Below are positions 1-5,194 of a stretch of DNA of 6,873 nt, in pieces. The position numbers and the translations under genes were made by a program. This DNA comes from Methanomicrobiales archaeon (GTDB lineage Archaea; Halobacteriota; Methanomicrobia; Methanomicrobiales; JACTUA01): assembly GCA_028678905.1 (NCBI GenBank), contig JAJRCO010000095.1:1-6873 (forward strand), read 5' to 3'. Positions within the stretch are counted from its first letter, which is position 1, and each line of letters begins with the position of its first letter. The notes under the pieces are model-generated. The model was not told the DNA's origin and did no database searches. It saw only the letters and a program-made list of their open reading frames with translations.

Positions 1-194
1 CATAAGGATATCGAAGCAGGGCATCGGCTTCGTTAGAGAGAATTGAAAACTCAACATATACATCCGGTATCCATGGATGAACAGGGATGCAGGGATTTCG
101 ATACCATTTGGAGAGGAGTCTTCGGGTATTTTACTTACTGCCCATTCGGCGTTGTTTACTCCATCTCGGGGCTTCTACCAATCCCATGTTCCCA

Positions 195-205
195 TTATCT
201 TTATC
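195..205 (+). promoter_or_regulatory. TATA-like promoter element of the secreted-protein gene
   Basis: An AT-rich TTATCTTTATC stretch lies about 20-29 bp before the two candidate ATG starts at 220 and 229. This is the usual distance from an archaeal TATA box to the transcription start. No Shine-Dalgarno sequence is visible between it and either ATG, so a leaderless or nearly leaderless transcript is likely, and the spacing slightly favours ATG 229. Inferred from position and composition only. The upstream stretch 1-194 shows no gene that can be supported. Confidence 0.4.
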
Positions 206-219
206 TGGGTATCGACCGA

Positions 220-744
220 ATGAGCAGTATGAGAATCCTTCTCTGCATCCTCCTTCTCGCGGTCCTGTTAATAACGCCGGTGCTGGGTTTTTCCTCGGAC
301 ATCCTGGATATCGACGTACAGGAAGAGGGCGGAGCGGGGGTGTCTTTCACCTATTCGCTCACCTGGTATGAGCGCTTTGCAGTATTCCTCCAGATCGCCG
401 ATCCGGCACAGGAATTCAGAAATGCAATCGAGGGTCTGACCGGGCAGCCAGTGACGATCCAGGAGGTGAGCGGTGACTCCGTAATGTTCTCAGTAGATCG
501 CTTTGCCTCCGTCTATAATGAAGAGGGCGCCCGTATTTTTATCACTCCCACCCTGCGTTTTCCTGAGGCAGGAACGGCTCTGCAGCAGTACTGGTTTGCC
601 CCTCTTGTTCAGGCGGACTTTTCTCCCGCTGTTACCACCATCCGTTTCCCGGACGGAAGTGCCGAGGTCTGGACCAATGCCGAGACCATCCCCACGGTCA
701 TTCACCGTGAACCGCGTTATATTACGGCTCCCCTCGTCTGCTGA
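220..744 (+). CDS. Secreted or membrane-anchored protein of unknown function (174 aa)
   Basis: The reading frame is open back to a TTG at 43, but residues translated before 220 look non-coding (Cys/His/Tyr-rich, no domain), whereas from ATG 220 (or ATG 229, residue 4) a classic signal peptide begins: Arg5, then a Leu/Ile-rich core at residues 6-18, with a probable cleavage site after Pro-Val-Leu-Gly (20-23). The mature part is about 150 residues, acidic at first, with alternating hydrophobic residues suggesting beta-structure. Near the end it has RFPDGSAEVW followed by a segment reading IPTVIH. From memory, small exported methanogen proteins of unknown function share this kind of ending, so export is well supported while the role is not known. 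There is no second membrane segment and no metal or catalytic motif. It stands alone, convergent to the methyltransferase, with a TATA-like box in front and a T-tract behind. The stop codon lies inside the loop of the putative terminator hairpin. A C-terminal truncation cannot be excluded. Confidence 0.72.
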   Translation: MSSMRILLCILLLAVLLITPVLGFSSDILDIDVQEEGGAGVSFTYSLTWYERFAVFLQIADPAQEFRNAIEGLTGQPVTIQEVSGDSVMFSVDRFASVYNEEGARIFITPTLRFPEAGTALQQYWFAPLVQADFSPAVTTIRFPDGSAEVWTNAETIPTVIHREPRYITAPLVC

Positions 745-770
745 GGCGAGCGCGAATACCGCATTTTTTT
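733..770 (+). terminator. Hairpin plus T-tract after the secreted-protein gene
   Basis: CTCGTC (733-738) pairs with GGCGAG (745-750) as a 6-bp stem with one G-T pair. The loop contains the stop codon of the gene. Thirteen bases later comes a run of seven T (764-770), with a second run of five T about 15 bases further on. In archaea the T-run itself is the main termination signal, so the hairpin may be incidental. The element acts on the plus strand only; the convergent methyltransferase has no comparable T-tract on its own strand here. Confidence 0.45.
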
Positions 771-813
771 CCCATCCGCTCTGTTCTTTTTCAGTCCGCC
801 GAATAATACCCCT

Positions 814-1692
814 CTAGTTCCCTCTCTCTTCTTCCCTACGGGAAATGCGTTCCTCTGCCAGGTCCCGGTAGTGGGAATCGATCTCAAATCCCAGGAAGCG
901 CACCCCCAGACAGCGGCAGGCGATCGCGGTACTCCCTGTTCCCATGAATGGGTCGAGGACCAGTGTCTTTTGGGTATATCCGTGCAGGCGGATGCACATC
1001 TCGGGCAGTTTCACCGGAAAGGTGGTGGGATGGGACCGGGCATTCCTGATAGTAGGATAAGGGATGAACCAGGTGTTTCCCCGGTCGCGGAGATCCTCCG
1101 CTGATCCTTTCCATCTGCCGATATTGCTCTTATCCTGGTATTTCACACCGATGCCTTTCTTATCCAGGACGGTATCCCCATGGGGCGAGAACTGGAAGAT
1201 GTATTCATGGCACTGGGAGAGGAAGCGGGGACTCCTTACCGGCTGATAGTGCCCCACCGCGATATCATCCTGAATCAGGTCATACTGTCCAACATCCGCT
1301 TTTTCTATAGCGATAGATTTGATCCAGTGCATCACATTCTGGAGCGCATAATGGGCCCGGAACCGCTGGGCTACATCCAGCGGTATCCAGGGATCGGTCG
1401 GTTTGGACCCGACATTGAGGAAAAAAGACCCATTTTCCTTGAGGATGCGCCGGGATTCCTTGGCCACCCGTTCCATCCAGGTAAGATATTCTTCCCGGGG
1501 ACGCATATCGTCATATCTCCGGTAGGGCTTACCGATATTGTACGGTGGCGAGGTGACAATGAGGTCAACGCTCCCTGATGGAAGGCCCCTCATTCCTTCA
1601 AGGCAATCCAGACAGAGAAGGGTGCACTCCGCAGTGAAGGCCGCATCGGGTGAAGTCTCGGTGGATCTAGTGCCTCCTGCGGGTGCCTTCAT
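814..1692 (-). CDS. Orphan beta-class site-specific DNA methyltransferase (N4-cytosine or N6-adenine)
   Basis: This enzyme transfers a methyl group from S-adenosylmethionine to an exocyclic amino group in a specific DNA site. Motif order is that of the beta class: catalytic motif IV TSPPYNIG at residues 47-54, then a long target-recognition region including a conserved-looking GNTWFIPYPTI (206-216), a motif-X-like HPTTFPVKLPE (221-231), the SAM-binding DPFMGTGSTAIA (247-258) and FLGFEID (267-273). The S-P-P-Y form is commonest among N4-cytosine enzymes but also occurs in N6-adenine enzymes, so the base is not settled and the recognition site cannot be read from sequence. At 292 aa it is full length for a compact single-chain enzyme. 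The start is ATG 1692 because an in-frame TAG sits three codons upstream (1699-1701). No good Shine-Dalgarno is seen, so a short leader is likely. No restriction endonuclease gene is adjacent, so it is probably an orphan methyltransferase with a regulatory or protective role (inference). Confidence 0.9.
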   Translation of the reverse strand: MKAPAGGTRSTETSPDAAFTAECTLLCLDCLEGMRGLPSGSVDLIVTSPPYNIGKPYRRYDDMRPREEYLTWMERVAKESRRILKENGSFFLNVGSKPTDPWIPLDVAQRFRAHYALQNVMHWIKSIAIEKADVGQYDLIQDDIAVGHYQPVRSPRFLSQCHEYIFQFSPHGDTVLDKKGIGVKYQDKSNIGRWKGSAEDLRDRGNTWFIPYPTIRNARSHPTTFPVKLPEMCIRLHGYTQKTLVLDPFMGTGSTAIACRCLGVRFLGFEIDSHYRDLAEERISRREEERGN

Positions 1693-1717
1693 AAATATCT
1701 ATCCGTAAAATGGGACG

Positions 1718-1726
1718 TATTAGTAC
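1718..1726 (-). promoter_or_regulatory. Possible TATA-like element for the methyltransferase
   Basis: On the minus strand the AT-rich GTACTAATA lies about 26-34 bases before ATG 1692, the correct spacing for a leaderless archaeal transcript. It fits the TATA consensus poorly. The AT-rich stretch at 1791-1808 is an alternative that would give a leader of about 80 bases containing further regulatory sequence. Confidence 0.22.
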
Positions 1727-1793
1727 ATTATCCCATCAGTCTGGCTGTTGCGTTTCATCTGTCGGGGAATTCAGGCTGAACATCCTAGGTATT

Positions 1794-1803
1794 ATACTAG
1801 TAT
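1794..1803. promoter_or_regulatory. 10-bp CTAG-centred palindrome upstream of the methyltransferase
   Basis: ATACTAGTAT is its own reverse complement. It lies about 100 bp before the methyltransferase start, with a second CTAG palindrome (CCTAGG, 1784-1789) six bases away. Such a pair could be an operator or a methylation-sensitive site. The surrounding bases are AT-rich, so it could also simply be part of a promoter on either strand. Binding by any protein is inference. Confidence 0.25.
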
Positions 1804-1851
1804 TTTAAGGACATTTCCTTTTTCCGCCCACCATCGTGTCGTATCTGGTGC

Positions 1852-2277
1852 TCATCGAAGAAACAGCCCAGAATTAGGAAAACGAGGAAAAATGAAAATA
1901 AAGTTTAGAGAAGGATTTTCGCAATCATCTCCGGTCCCGGGAAAGCCCAGTGACCAAGGAACGATCCATTCTAGTGACCGATACACTACCTGACCGATAG
2001 GAATGGAAACATCAAGAAACGGGGCAGGGGACTGAGTGAAGTGTTTCCGCAATAACCCGCGAAGCTCCCTCGTTATTCTCAATACATCCTGCTGCTGTTT
2101 CCTATATCGTAACGGTACATTAAAGGTACACCGACCGAAGATAGATCCGGATACGGTGAAGTCAAATCCTTTTGAGAAAGCGGAGGGGGACATCACCAAT
2201 CGATCCGCGACACTTCCCGGGGGGATCCCGGTGCGGATGGATCTGATAAGGAAAAAGAACCATGTAAGGGGACTCAT
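1852..2277 (-). CDS. Doubtful 141-codon frame overlapping the eqolisin stop
   Basis: The frame starts with ATG at 2277, overlapping the eqolisin stop codon by four bases (ATGA), which is the geometry of a coupled gene. The translated protein is unconvincing: Phe-, Pro-, Ser- and Arg-rich, with few acidic residues, no domain and no clear membrane topology, and its last third is drawn from AT-rich sequence. A T-rich terminator-like stretch (minus strand, near 2252-2256) falls at its beginning. The central part (about residues 40-110) looks somewhat more protein-like, so a decayed gene is possible. Recorded because of the overlap; more likely not a functional gene. Confidence 0.17.
   Translation of the reverse strand: MSPLTWFFFLIRSIRTGIPPGSVADRLVMSPSAFSKGFDFTVSGSIFGRCTFNVPLRYRKQQQDVLRITRELRGLLRKHFTQSPAPFLDVSIPIGQVVYRSLEWIVPWSLGFPGTGDDCENPSLNFIFIFPRFPNSGLFLR
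1951..1999. repeat. Short direct repeats TGACC / TGACCGATA
   Basis: TGACCGATA occurs at 1975-1983 and again at 1991-1999 (16 bp apart), and a shorter TGACC occurs at 1951-1955, 24 bp before the first. The offsets are multiples of 8 bp, not of a helical turn. The copies are too short and too few for a CRISPR or mobile-element repeat. They might be part of a regulator's binding site or be due to chance. Confidence 0.2.
2245..2260 (-). terminator. T-rich stretch after the eqolisin gene
   Basis: Read on the minus strand, GTTCTTTTTCCTTATC begins 14 bases after the eqolisin stop codon. Archaeal transcription commonly ends at such T-rich stretches without a strong hairpin. It supports the eqolisin gene as the last of its transcript and argues against the overlapping downstream frame. 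Confidence 0.38.
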
Positions 2278-3092
2278 CGGTGCTCCCAGATGATGGTGAA
2301 ACGATTTTCATTCACCACCCCGGTGGGGAATGCCTTGAGGGTCCCGTCTGGCGCTTCCATCACGATGGACCGATATTCCCATTGATCGCTTATGATGGGA
2401 CCAGTTGTCCCGTTTACCGTAACCGAGACATTCATGAATTCTACCGGGCCGAACTCTGAAAGAGGCAGAATCTGATGACGGTATACTGGTGCCTCGGCGA
2501 TCCATTCTGCCGAATTGCGTTCTACGGTGGTGGTAGTGGTCTCATTGAGATACACACTCTGGTTACTGGTGATATCGGTAAGGGAGAACATGAACTGCCG
2601 ATCGCCAAGATACATGACTTTCGCGTGGATCTCGTCACCAGAGGTGATCACAAGGTCAAGAGTGACGCTGTCCCGGGGGTACAGTTCGTACCAGGCATAG
2701 TACACCGCGCTGCCCCTGATACAATCCGAATCGGTTCCTATCTGTTCCACACTCCCCGAAGAAAATCCGTCGATTCCCACCCAGAACGCAGATGAATATT
2801 CCTTCCGTTCGGCGGAGGAGCAGTTCACCGCAGGCACATTCCAGACCGCTTCCACGGCCTCAATCGCGTTCTTGTCCGGATACTCAAAGGTCGTCTCCAC
2901 CACGTACCCTGCCCAGTTGACACTGATATTTTCCGGTGGGGTGACCGGAAGGGTGGGAAAGGTGGTCACCGGGACGATCGGTGTAAGCGAGGGAGGTGGC
3001 GGAGTTGGCATGCCCGGTCCCGGTCCGCCGGTACATCCGGCCAGAAAAACCGCGACGATCACAGCACCTACGATCACGTACCTTTCTTTCAT
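2274..3092 (-). CDS. Eqolisin-family (peptidase G1) glutamic endopeptidase, lipoprotein
   Basis: Probable surface-anchored protease. A Lys/Arg N-terminus and hydrophobic core end in lipobox LAGC, with Cys20 as the likely lipid-modified residue. A Pro/Thr/Gly-rich linker (21-55) then leads to a domain matching the scytalidoglutamic peptidase pattern: NWAGY (59-63), VWNVP (83-87), FWVGIDG (103-109), Gln117 within VEQIGTD, YAWYELYP (131-139) and SAEWIAE with Glu196. Gln117 and Glu196 correspond to the family's catalytic Gln/Glu dyad, and the accessory acidic residues Asp108, Asp121 and Glu136 are also in place, so activity is likely. Cys91 and Cys124 could form a disulfide. Length is 272 aa with a domain of about 210 aa, as in the family. 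An in-frame ATG at 3116 is eight codons upstream, but the TATA-like box at 3127-3135 would start transcription downstream of it, and GGTG precedes the ATG at 3092, so 3092 is chosen. Family members known from fungi act at acid pH; pH and substrate here are unknown. Confidence 0.85.
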   Translation of the reverse strand: MKERYVIVGAVIVAVFLAGCTGGPGPGMPTPPPPSLTPIVPVTTFPTLPVTPPENISVNWAGYVVETTFEYPDKNAIEAVEAVWNVPAVNCSSAERKEYSSAFWVGIDGFSSGSVEQIGTDSDCIRGSAVYYAWYELYPRDSVTLDLVITSGDEIHAKVMYLGDRQFMFSLTDITSNQSVYLNETTTTTVERNSAEWIAEAPVYRHQILPLSEFGPVEFMNVSVTVNGTTGPIISDQWEYRSIVMEAPDGTLKAFPTGVVNENRFTIIWEHR

Positions 3093-3126
3093 CAAACACC
3101 GGCGAATAGGGCACATAGGCAGCGGG

Positions 3127-3135
3127 TATGATAAA
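3127..3135 (-). promoter_or_regulatory. TATA-like element of the eqolisin gene
   Basis: The minus-strand sequence ACCTTTATCATA contains a TATA-like core centred near 3131. Transcription would begin around 3103-3108, about 11-16 bases before ATG 3092, leaving room for the GGTG that may act as ribosome-binding site. This suggests that the protease can be expressed independently of the phosphate operon 96 bp upstream. Inferred from position and composition. Confidence 0.4.
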
Positions 3136-3188
3136 GGTACGTTCCTGAATGCAAAATCACCTGTATAGACGTATCCCGCTTTTTTACC

Positions 3189-3890
3189 TTACAAATACTG
3201 AATCGCGATTTCCTGGACGTGATTGAGAGCACCGAGGATGTCCTGGGTTATCTGTATCACCTGCTGCAGGAACAGGATCCACCGAATATCCTCTTCGGAA
3301 GGGGGATTTCTCTCCCTGATTCGCCGCAATTCTTCTACCCAGTGGAATACCTCTTCCTGATAGGAGTATTCGTGCTCGATCTTTTCCAAGGCCGTCATGG
3401 GATCTTCGTTTACGTACCGAACGGCATCGGAGAGAGTTCCGGCAAGTTTTATCTCAGTTATCGCCACTTCCGTGAGGACATATTGCTCATCGTCATCCAG
3501 AGGTTTTCGAGGAACAGCCAGCGTCTTGAATCCTTTTAGATGGAACAGGGCAAGACTCATGCTGTTGAGGAGGCGGAGCATGTCTTTGCGGGAATCGGGA
3601 AAAAATAACCGCTGATCAGTGATCCGATGGATGATCTTCCTCCGCACACCTTCTGAATCGTCGCAGTCCTGATCGATCTGCAGGAGGACACCATTAAAGA
3701 CATCCCCCTCCGCCTTACTGTAGGCGCGGGATAGATCCTCTATGCCGCTCATCGCGTGCACAAAGCGGTCCGCATACCACTCCAGATCCTGAATAACTTC
3801 CTGCTCTTCCCTTCCCACCAGGCCGGGAGAGAGAAACCATACTCCTCCTTTGGGGGAAAATATCTTGATTATCCGCTCCCGCAGGGTCAT
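3189..3890 (-). CDS. DUF47 / PhoU-like regulator of the adjacent PiT permease
   Basis: A 233-residue, almost entirely helical protein of the DUF47 (PhoU-like) family, which normally sits next to PiT transporters and is thought to control them. Supporting features are the length (families run about 205-235 aa), the N-terminal basic segment ending in an aromatic/Pro turn (MTLRERIIKIFSPKG), and two three-helix-like halves. The first metal-site-like segment is IDQDCDDSEGVRRKI (72-86). In the second half the equivalent segment, IEHEYSYQEEVFHWVEEL (171-188), has Gln178 where PhoU-type proteins usually have Asp, so this metal cluster may be altered. The start ATG at 3890 overlaps the PiT stop (ATGA), with a strong GGAGG nine bases before it. 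The frame stays open upstream to about 4328, but that part is antisense-quality sequence overlapping the PiT gene and is not used. Cytoplasmic; last gene of the operon. Confidence 0.82.
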   Translation of the reverse strand: MTLRERIIKIFSPKGGVWFLSPGLVGREEQEVIQDLEWYADRFVHAMSGIEDLSRAYSKAEGDVFNGVLLQIDQDCDDSEGVRRKIIHRITDQRLFFPDSRKDMLRLLNSMSLALFHLKGFKTLAVPRKPLDDDEQYVLTEVAITEIKLAGTLSDAVRYVNEDPMTALEKIEHEYSYQEEVFHWVEELRRIRERNPPSEEDIRWILFLQQVIQITQDILGALNHVQEIAIQYL

Positions 3891-4858
3891 ATCGTCAATC
3901 CTCCCCACGCGTTGTACCCGAACGCCAGCAGATATGCGGTGATTAGGGAGAGTACGATGCTCCCCACCCAGGTGATGGCGATCTTCTTGACCACCCGGGT
4001 CCTCACCTGGTGCAGTCCTTTGGAAGATCCCGCACCCACCACGCCCCCCACTGTGGCGATATCGAAAGAGGCCGGAAGACCGAACAGCGTCATCGCGTAC
4101 ACCGAAACCGCCGAACCCATATTGACCGAGAACCCCTGTCCAGGATCGAGCCGAGTGATGTCCCGCCCGAGCACCTTGATGAACCGTCGGCCCACCACCG
4201 CCGGGCCCAGGATCATCCCCACGATCGCAAGCAGATACAGGGGTGTTGATGCCTCTCCGAAGGCCTGACGGATAGGGCCGGTGACAAACCCGATCCGGTT
4301 TGCTCCGAAGGTATACGCCTGGAAACATGCCCCTGCCGTGAGCAGAACAGAAAGAATACGATAGGTATTAAGAGGATTCTTTCCTCTCAGCCGCAGGAAT
4401 GGAAGTATATACCAAGCAATCCCCAGGGATATCGCCAGAGCGACGAAAGGAGTGATAAACCATCCCAGGACGATGAATCCGATCAGCTGCCAGTTAAGGG
4501 TGGTTCCCAAATAGAGACTCGTTCCGATCGAAGCCCCGATCACCGCATACGCCGTGGAGACCGGCACAAAACCGAGTAGGAAACCAGAGCCCCAGAGTGC
4601 CGTGGTGAGGATGATGATCACTGCCGCATATCCCGGTAACGCATCCATGATGATTCCTCCTCCGAGTGTCTGTTCCACCGCGGACCCCTGCAGCACCGCA
4701 CCCAGGGTTCCGAATACCGCGATGATGAGGATCACCTCCCAGAAGCTTCGGACACCGCTTCCCACTACCGGGCCCATCGATGCAGCGGTGTTATCTCCCG
4801 AACTGGAGAACATCAGGTAGAATGCCACCGGGTAGGTAAGAAGAGAGAGAAAATCCAT
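3887..4858 (-). CDS. PiT-family inorganic phosphate permease with divergent signature motifs
   Basis: Multi-spanning membrane protein of the PHO4/PiT family (323 aa), expected to move phosphate, often as a metal-phosphate complex, using an ion gradient. Hydrophobic segments lie near residues 4-17, 40-60, 76-98, 100-118, 125-152, 166-184, 226-245, 270-290 and 297-316. The family hallmark PVSTAYAVIGASIG (99-112) is well kept. The two inverted-repeat signatures, normally close to GANDxxNAxG, are altered: SSGDNTAASMGP (19-30) keeps a central Asp-Asn, but the second, FGANRIGFVTGP (184-195), has Arg-Ile in place of Asp-Val and lacks the second Asn. Substrate could therefore be phosphate, sulfate or another oxyanion. 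The start is ATG 4858, only four bases after the stop of the preceding small gene. No good ribosome-binding site is visible, so translation probably depends on reinitiation. Its stop overlaps the DUF47 start by four bases. Confidence 0.85.
   Translation of the reverse strand: MDFLSLLTYPVAFYLMFSSSGDNTAASMGPVVGSGVRSFWEVILIIAVFGTLGAVLQGSAVEQTLGGGIIMDALPGYAAVIIILTTALWGSGFLLGFVPVSTAYAVIGASIGTSLYLGTTLNWQLIGFIVLGWFITPFVALAISLGIAWYILPFLRLRGKNPLNTYRILSVLLTAGACFQAYTFGANRIGFVTGPIRQAFGEASTPLYLLAIVGMILGPAVVGRRFIKVLGRDITRLDPGQGFSVNMGSAVSVYAMTLFGLPASFDIATVGGVVGAGSSKGLHQVRTRVVKKIAITWVGSIVLSLITAYLLAFGYNAWGGLTI
3900..3904 (-). promoter_or_regulatory. Shine-Dalgarno site fixing the DUF47 start
   Basis: Minus-strand GGAGG lies nine bases before ATG 3890, inside the last codons of the PiT gene. 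It is the clearest ribosome-binding site in the window and determines the start of a gene whose frame remains open far upstream. Confidence 0.7.
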
Positions 4859-4862
4859 CCTG

Positions 4863-5186
4863 TTACTTGTTCCACTTGGAGATCTTTGATACGACCGAGT
4901 ACAGGTACTCCCCCACTTTACCCGGCCGGATGGTTCCGTTCATCTCTATCCAGATGAGCTCGTGTGCGATAAGAAATTCCAGGTGATCCAGGTTCTCCAG
5001 GATTTCCGGAAATTCCTTGCGGACATGGGAAAAGACGCGGTCCTCAGAGTTTTTCTCCTGGATATACGTCATAAACTTATAGAAGGGGCTGTCCTGGATG
5101 CGTTTCATGGCATCGATGATGGCACCCACGTCCTGGAGCATGGTCGTCAAGGTCGTTCCTCCACCACCCACTTGCAGATCAAACAT
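4863..5186 (-). CDS. Small hypothetical protein between the Ca2+ ATPase and PiT genes
   Basis: Not recognised. From the first ATG (5186) it is 107 aa, but the first 12 residues are Gly-rich and unlike the rest, and no ribosome-binding site precedes that ATG. A GGAGG at 5158-5162 lies seven bases before an in-frame TTG (5150, residue 13), followed three codons later by ATG 5141 (residue 16). A 92-95 aa product starting there is a real alternative. The body is soluble and probably helical: a MLQDVGAIIDAMKRI helix, an aromatic/basic middle, then helix EILENLDHLEFLIAHELIWIEM and an end with NGTIRPGKVGEYLYSVVSKI. This last part resembles the recognition-helix-to-wing layout of small winged-helix regulators (Asn-Gly turn, then Gly-x-x-Leu-Tyr), but the match is weak. 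Eight bases after the ATPase stop and four before PiT, it is inside the operon and may act as its local regulator or accessory subunit (inference). Confidence 0.68.
   Translation of the reverse strand: MFDLQVGGGGTTLTTMLQDVGAIIDAMKRIQDSPFYKFMTYIQEKNSEDRVFSHVRKEFPEILENLDHLEFLIAHELIWIEMNGTIRPGKVGEYLYSVVSKISKWNK
5158..5162 (-). promoter_or_regulatory. Internal Shine-Dalgarno that may define a shorter small protein
   Basis: Minus-strand GGAGG with seven-base spacing to TTG 5150 lies inside the reading frame of the small gene. If used, the protein lacks the Gly-rich first 12 residues. It could also be an accidental result of the Gly codons (GGT GGA GGA). Confidence 0.4.
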
Positions 5187-5194
5187 ATAATAGT

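Larger units (their letters stand above)
1693..2273. other. Long gap with no confident gene, containing AT-rich and CTAG-containing stretches
   Basis: This 581-bp stretch separates two minus-strand genes and is long for this otherwise compact window. Positions about 1781-1925 are clearly richer in A and T than the flanking genes. The gap holds AvrII-like CCTAGG (1784-1789), a perfect 10-bp palindrome ATACTAGTAT (1794-1803), another CTAG at 1971-1974, and three TGACC copies between 1951 and 1999. The open frames crossing it on both strands have no recognisable domain and poor codon character. A 33-codon frame at 1892-1993 (+) has a GAGG sequence shortly before its ATG but encodes nothing recognisable. 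The region may be regulatory, carry a small RNA, or be the remains of a decayed gene. None of these can be decided from sequence alone. Confidence 0.5.

Noticed and set aside
43..219. Upstream extension of the secreted-protein frame from TTG 43
   Set aside because: The added 59 residues look non-coding and would bury an obvious signal peptide in the middle of the protein. A TATA-like element also lies inside the extension.
1180..1578. Open frame on the plus strand (132 codons)
   Set aside because: Antisense to the methyltransferase, whose catalytic and SAM motifs are clear on the minus strand.
1892..1993. 33-codon frame with GAGG shortly before its ATG
   Set aside because: The ribosome-binding match is only four bases in an A/G-rich stretch, the peptide has no recognisable feature, and it cannot be separated from chance.
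1988..2012. Sequence ending in GGAATGGAAAC, reminiscent of the end of a CRISPR repeat
   Set aside because: It occurs once only. There are no regularly spaced copies and no cas gene in the window.
2036..2293. Plus-strand frame in the gap (85 codons)
   Set aside because: No domain, Cys- and Arg-rich start, and it runs into the end of the eqolisin gene on the opposite strand.
3093..3116. Eight-codon N-terminal extension of the eqolisin (ATG 3116)
   Set aside because: It would put extra residues before the lipoprotein signal, no ribosome-binding site precedes it, and the TATA-like box predicts a transcript start downstream of it.
3756..4268. Open frame on the plus strand (170 codons)
   Set aside because: Antisense to the PiT and DUF47 genes, Pro/Thr/Arg-rich, with no domain.
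3891..4328. Upstream extension of the DUF47 frame by 146 codons
   Set aside because: It overlaps the well-supported PiT gene in another frame on the same strand, its composition is Arg/Gly-rich and non-protein-like, and GGAGG plus the ATGA overlap fix the start at 3890.
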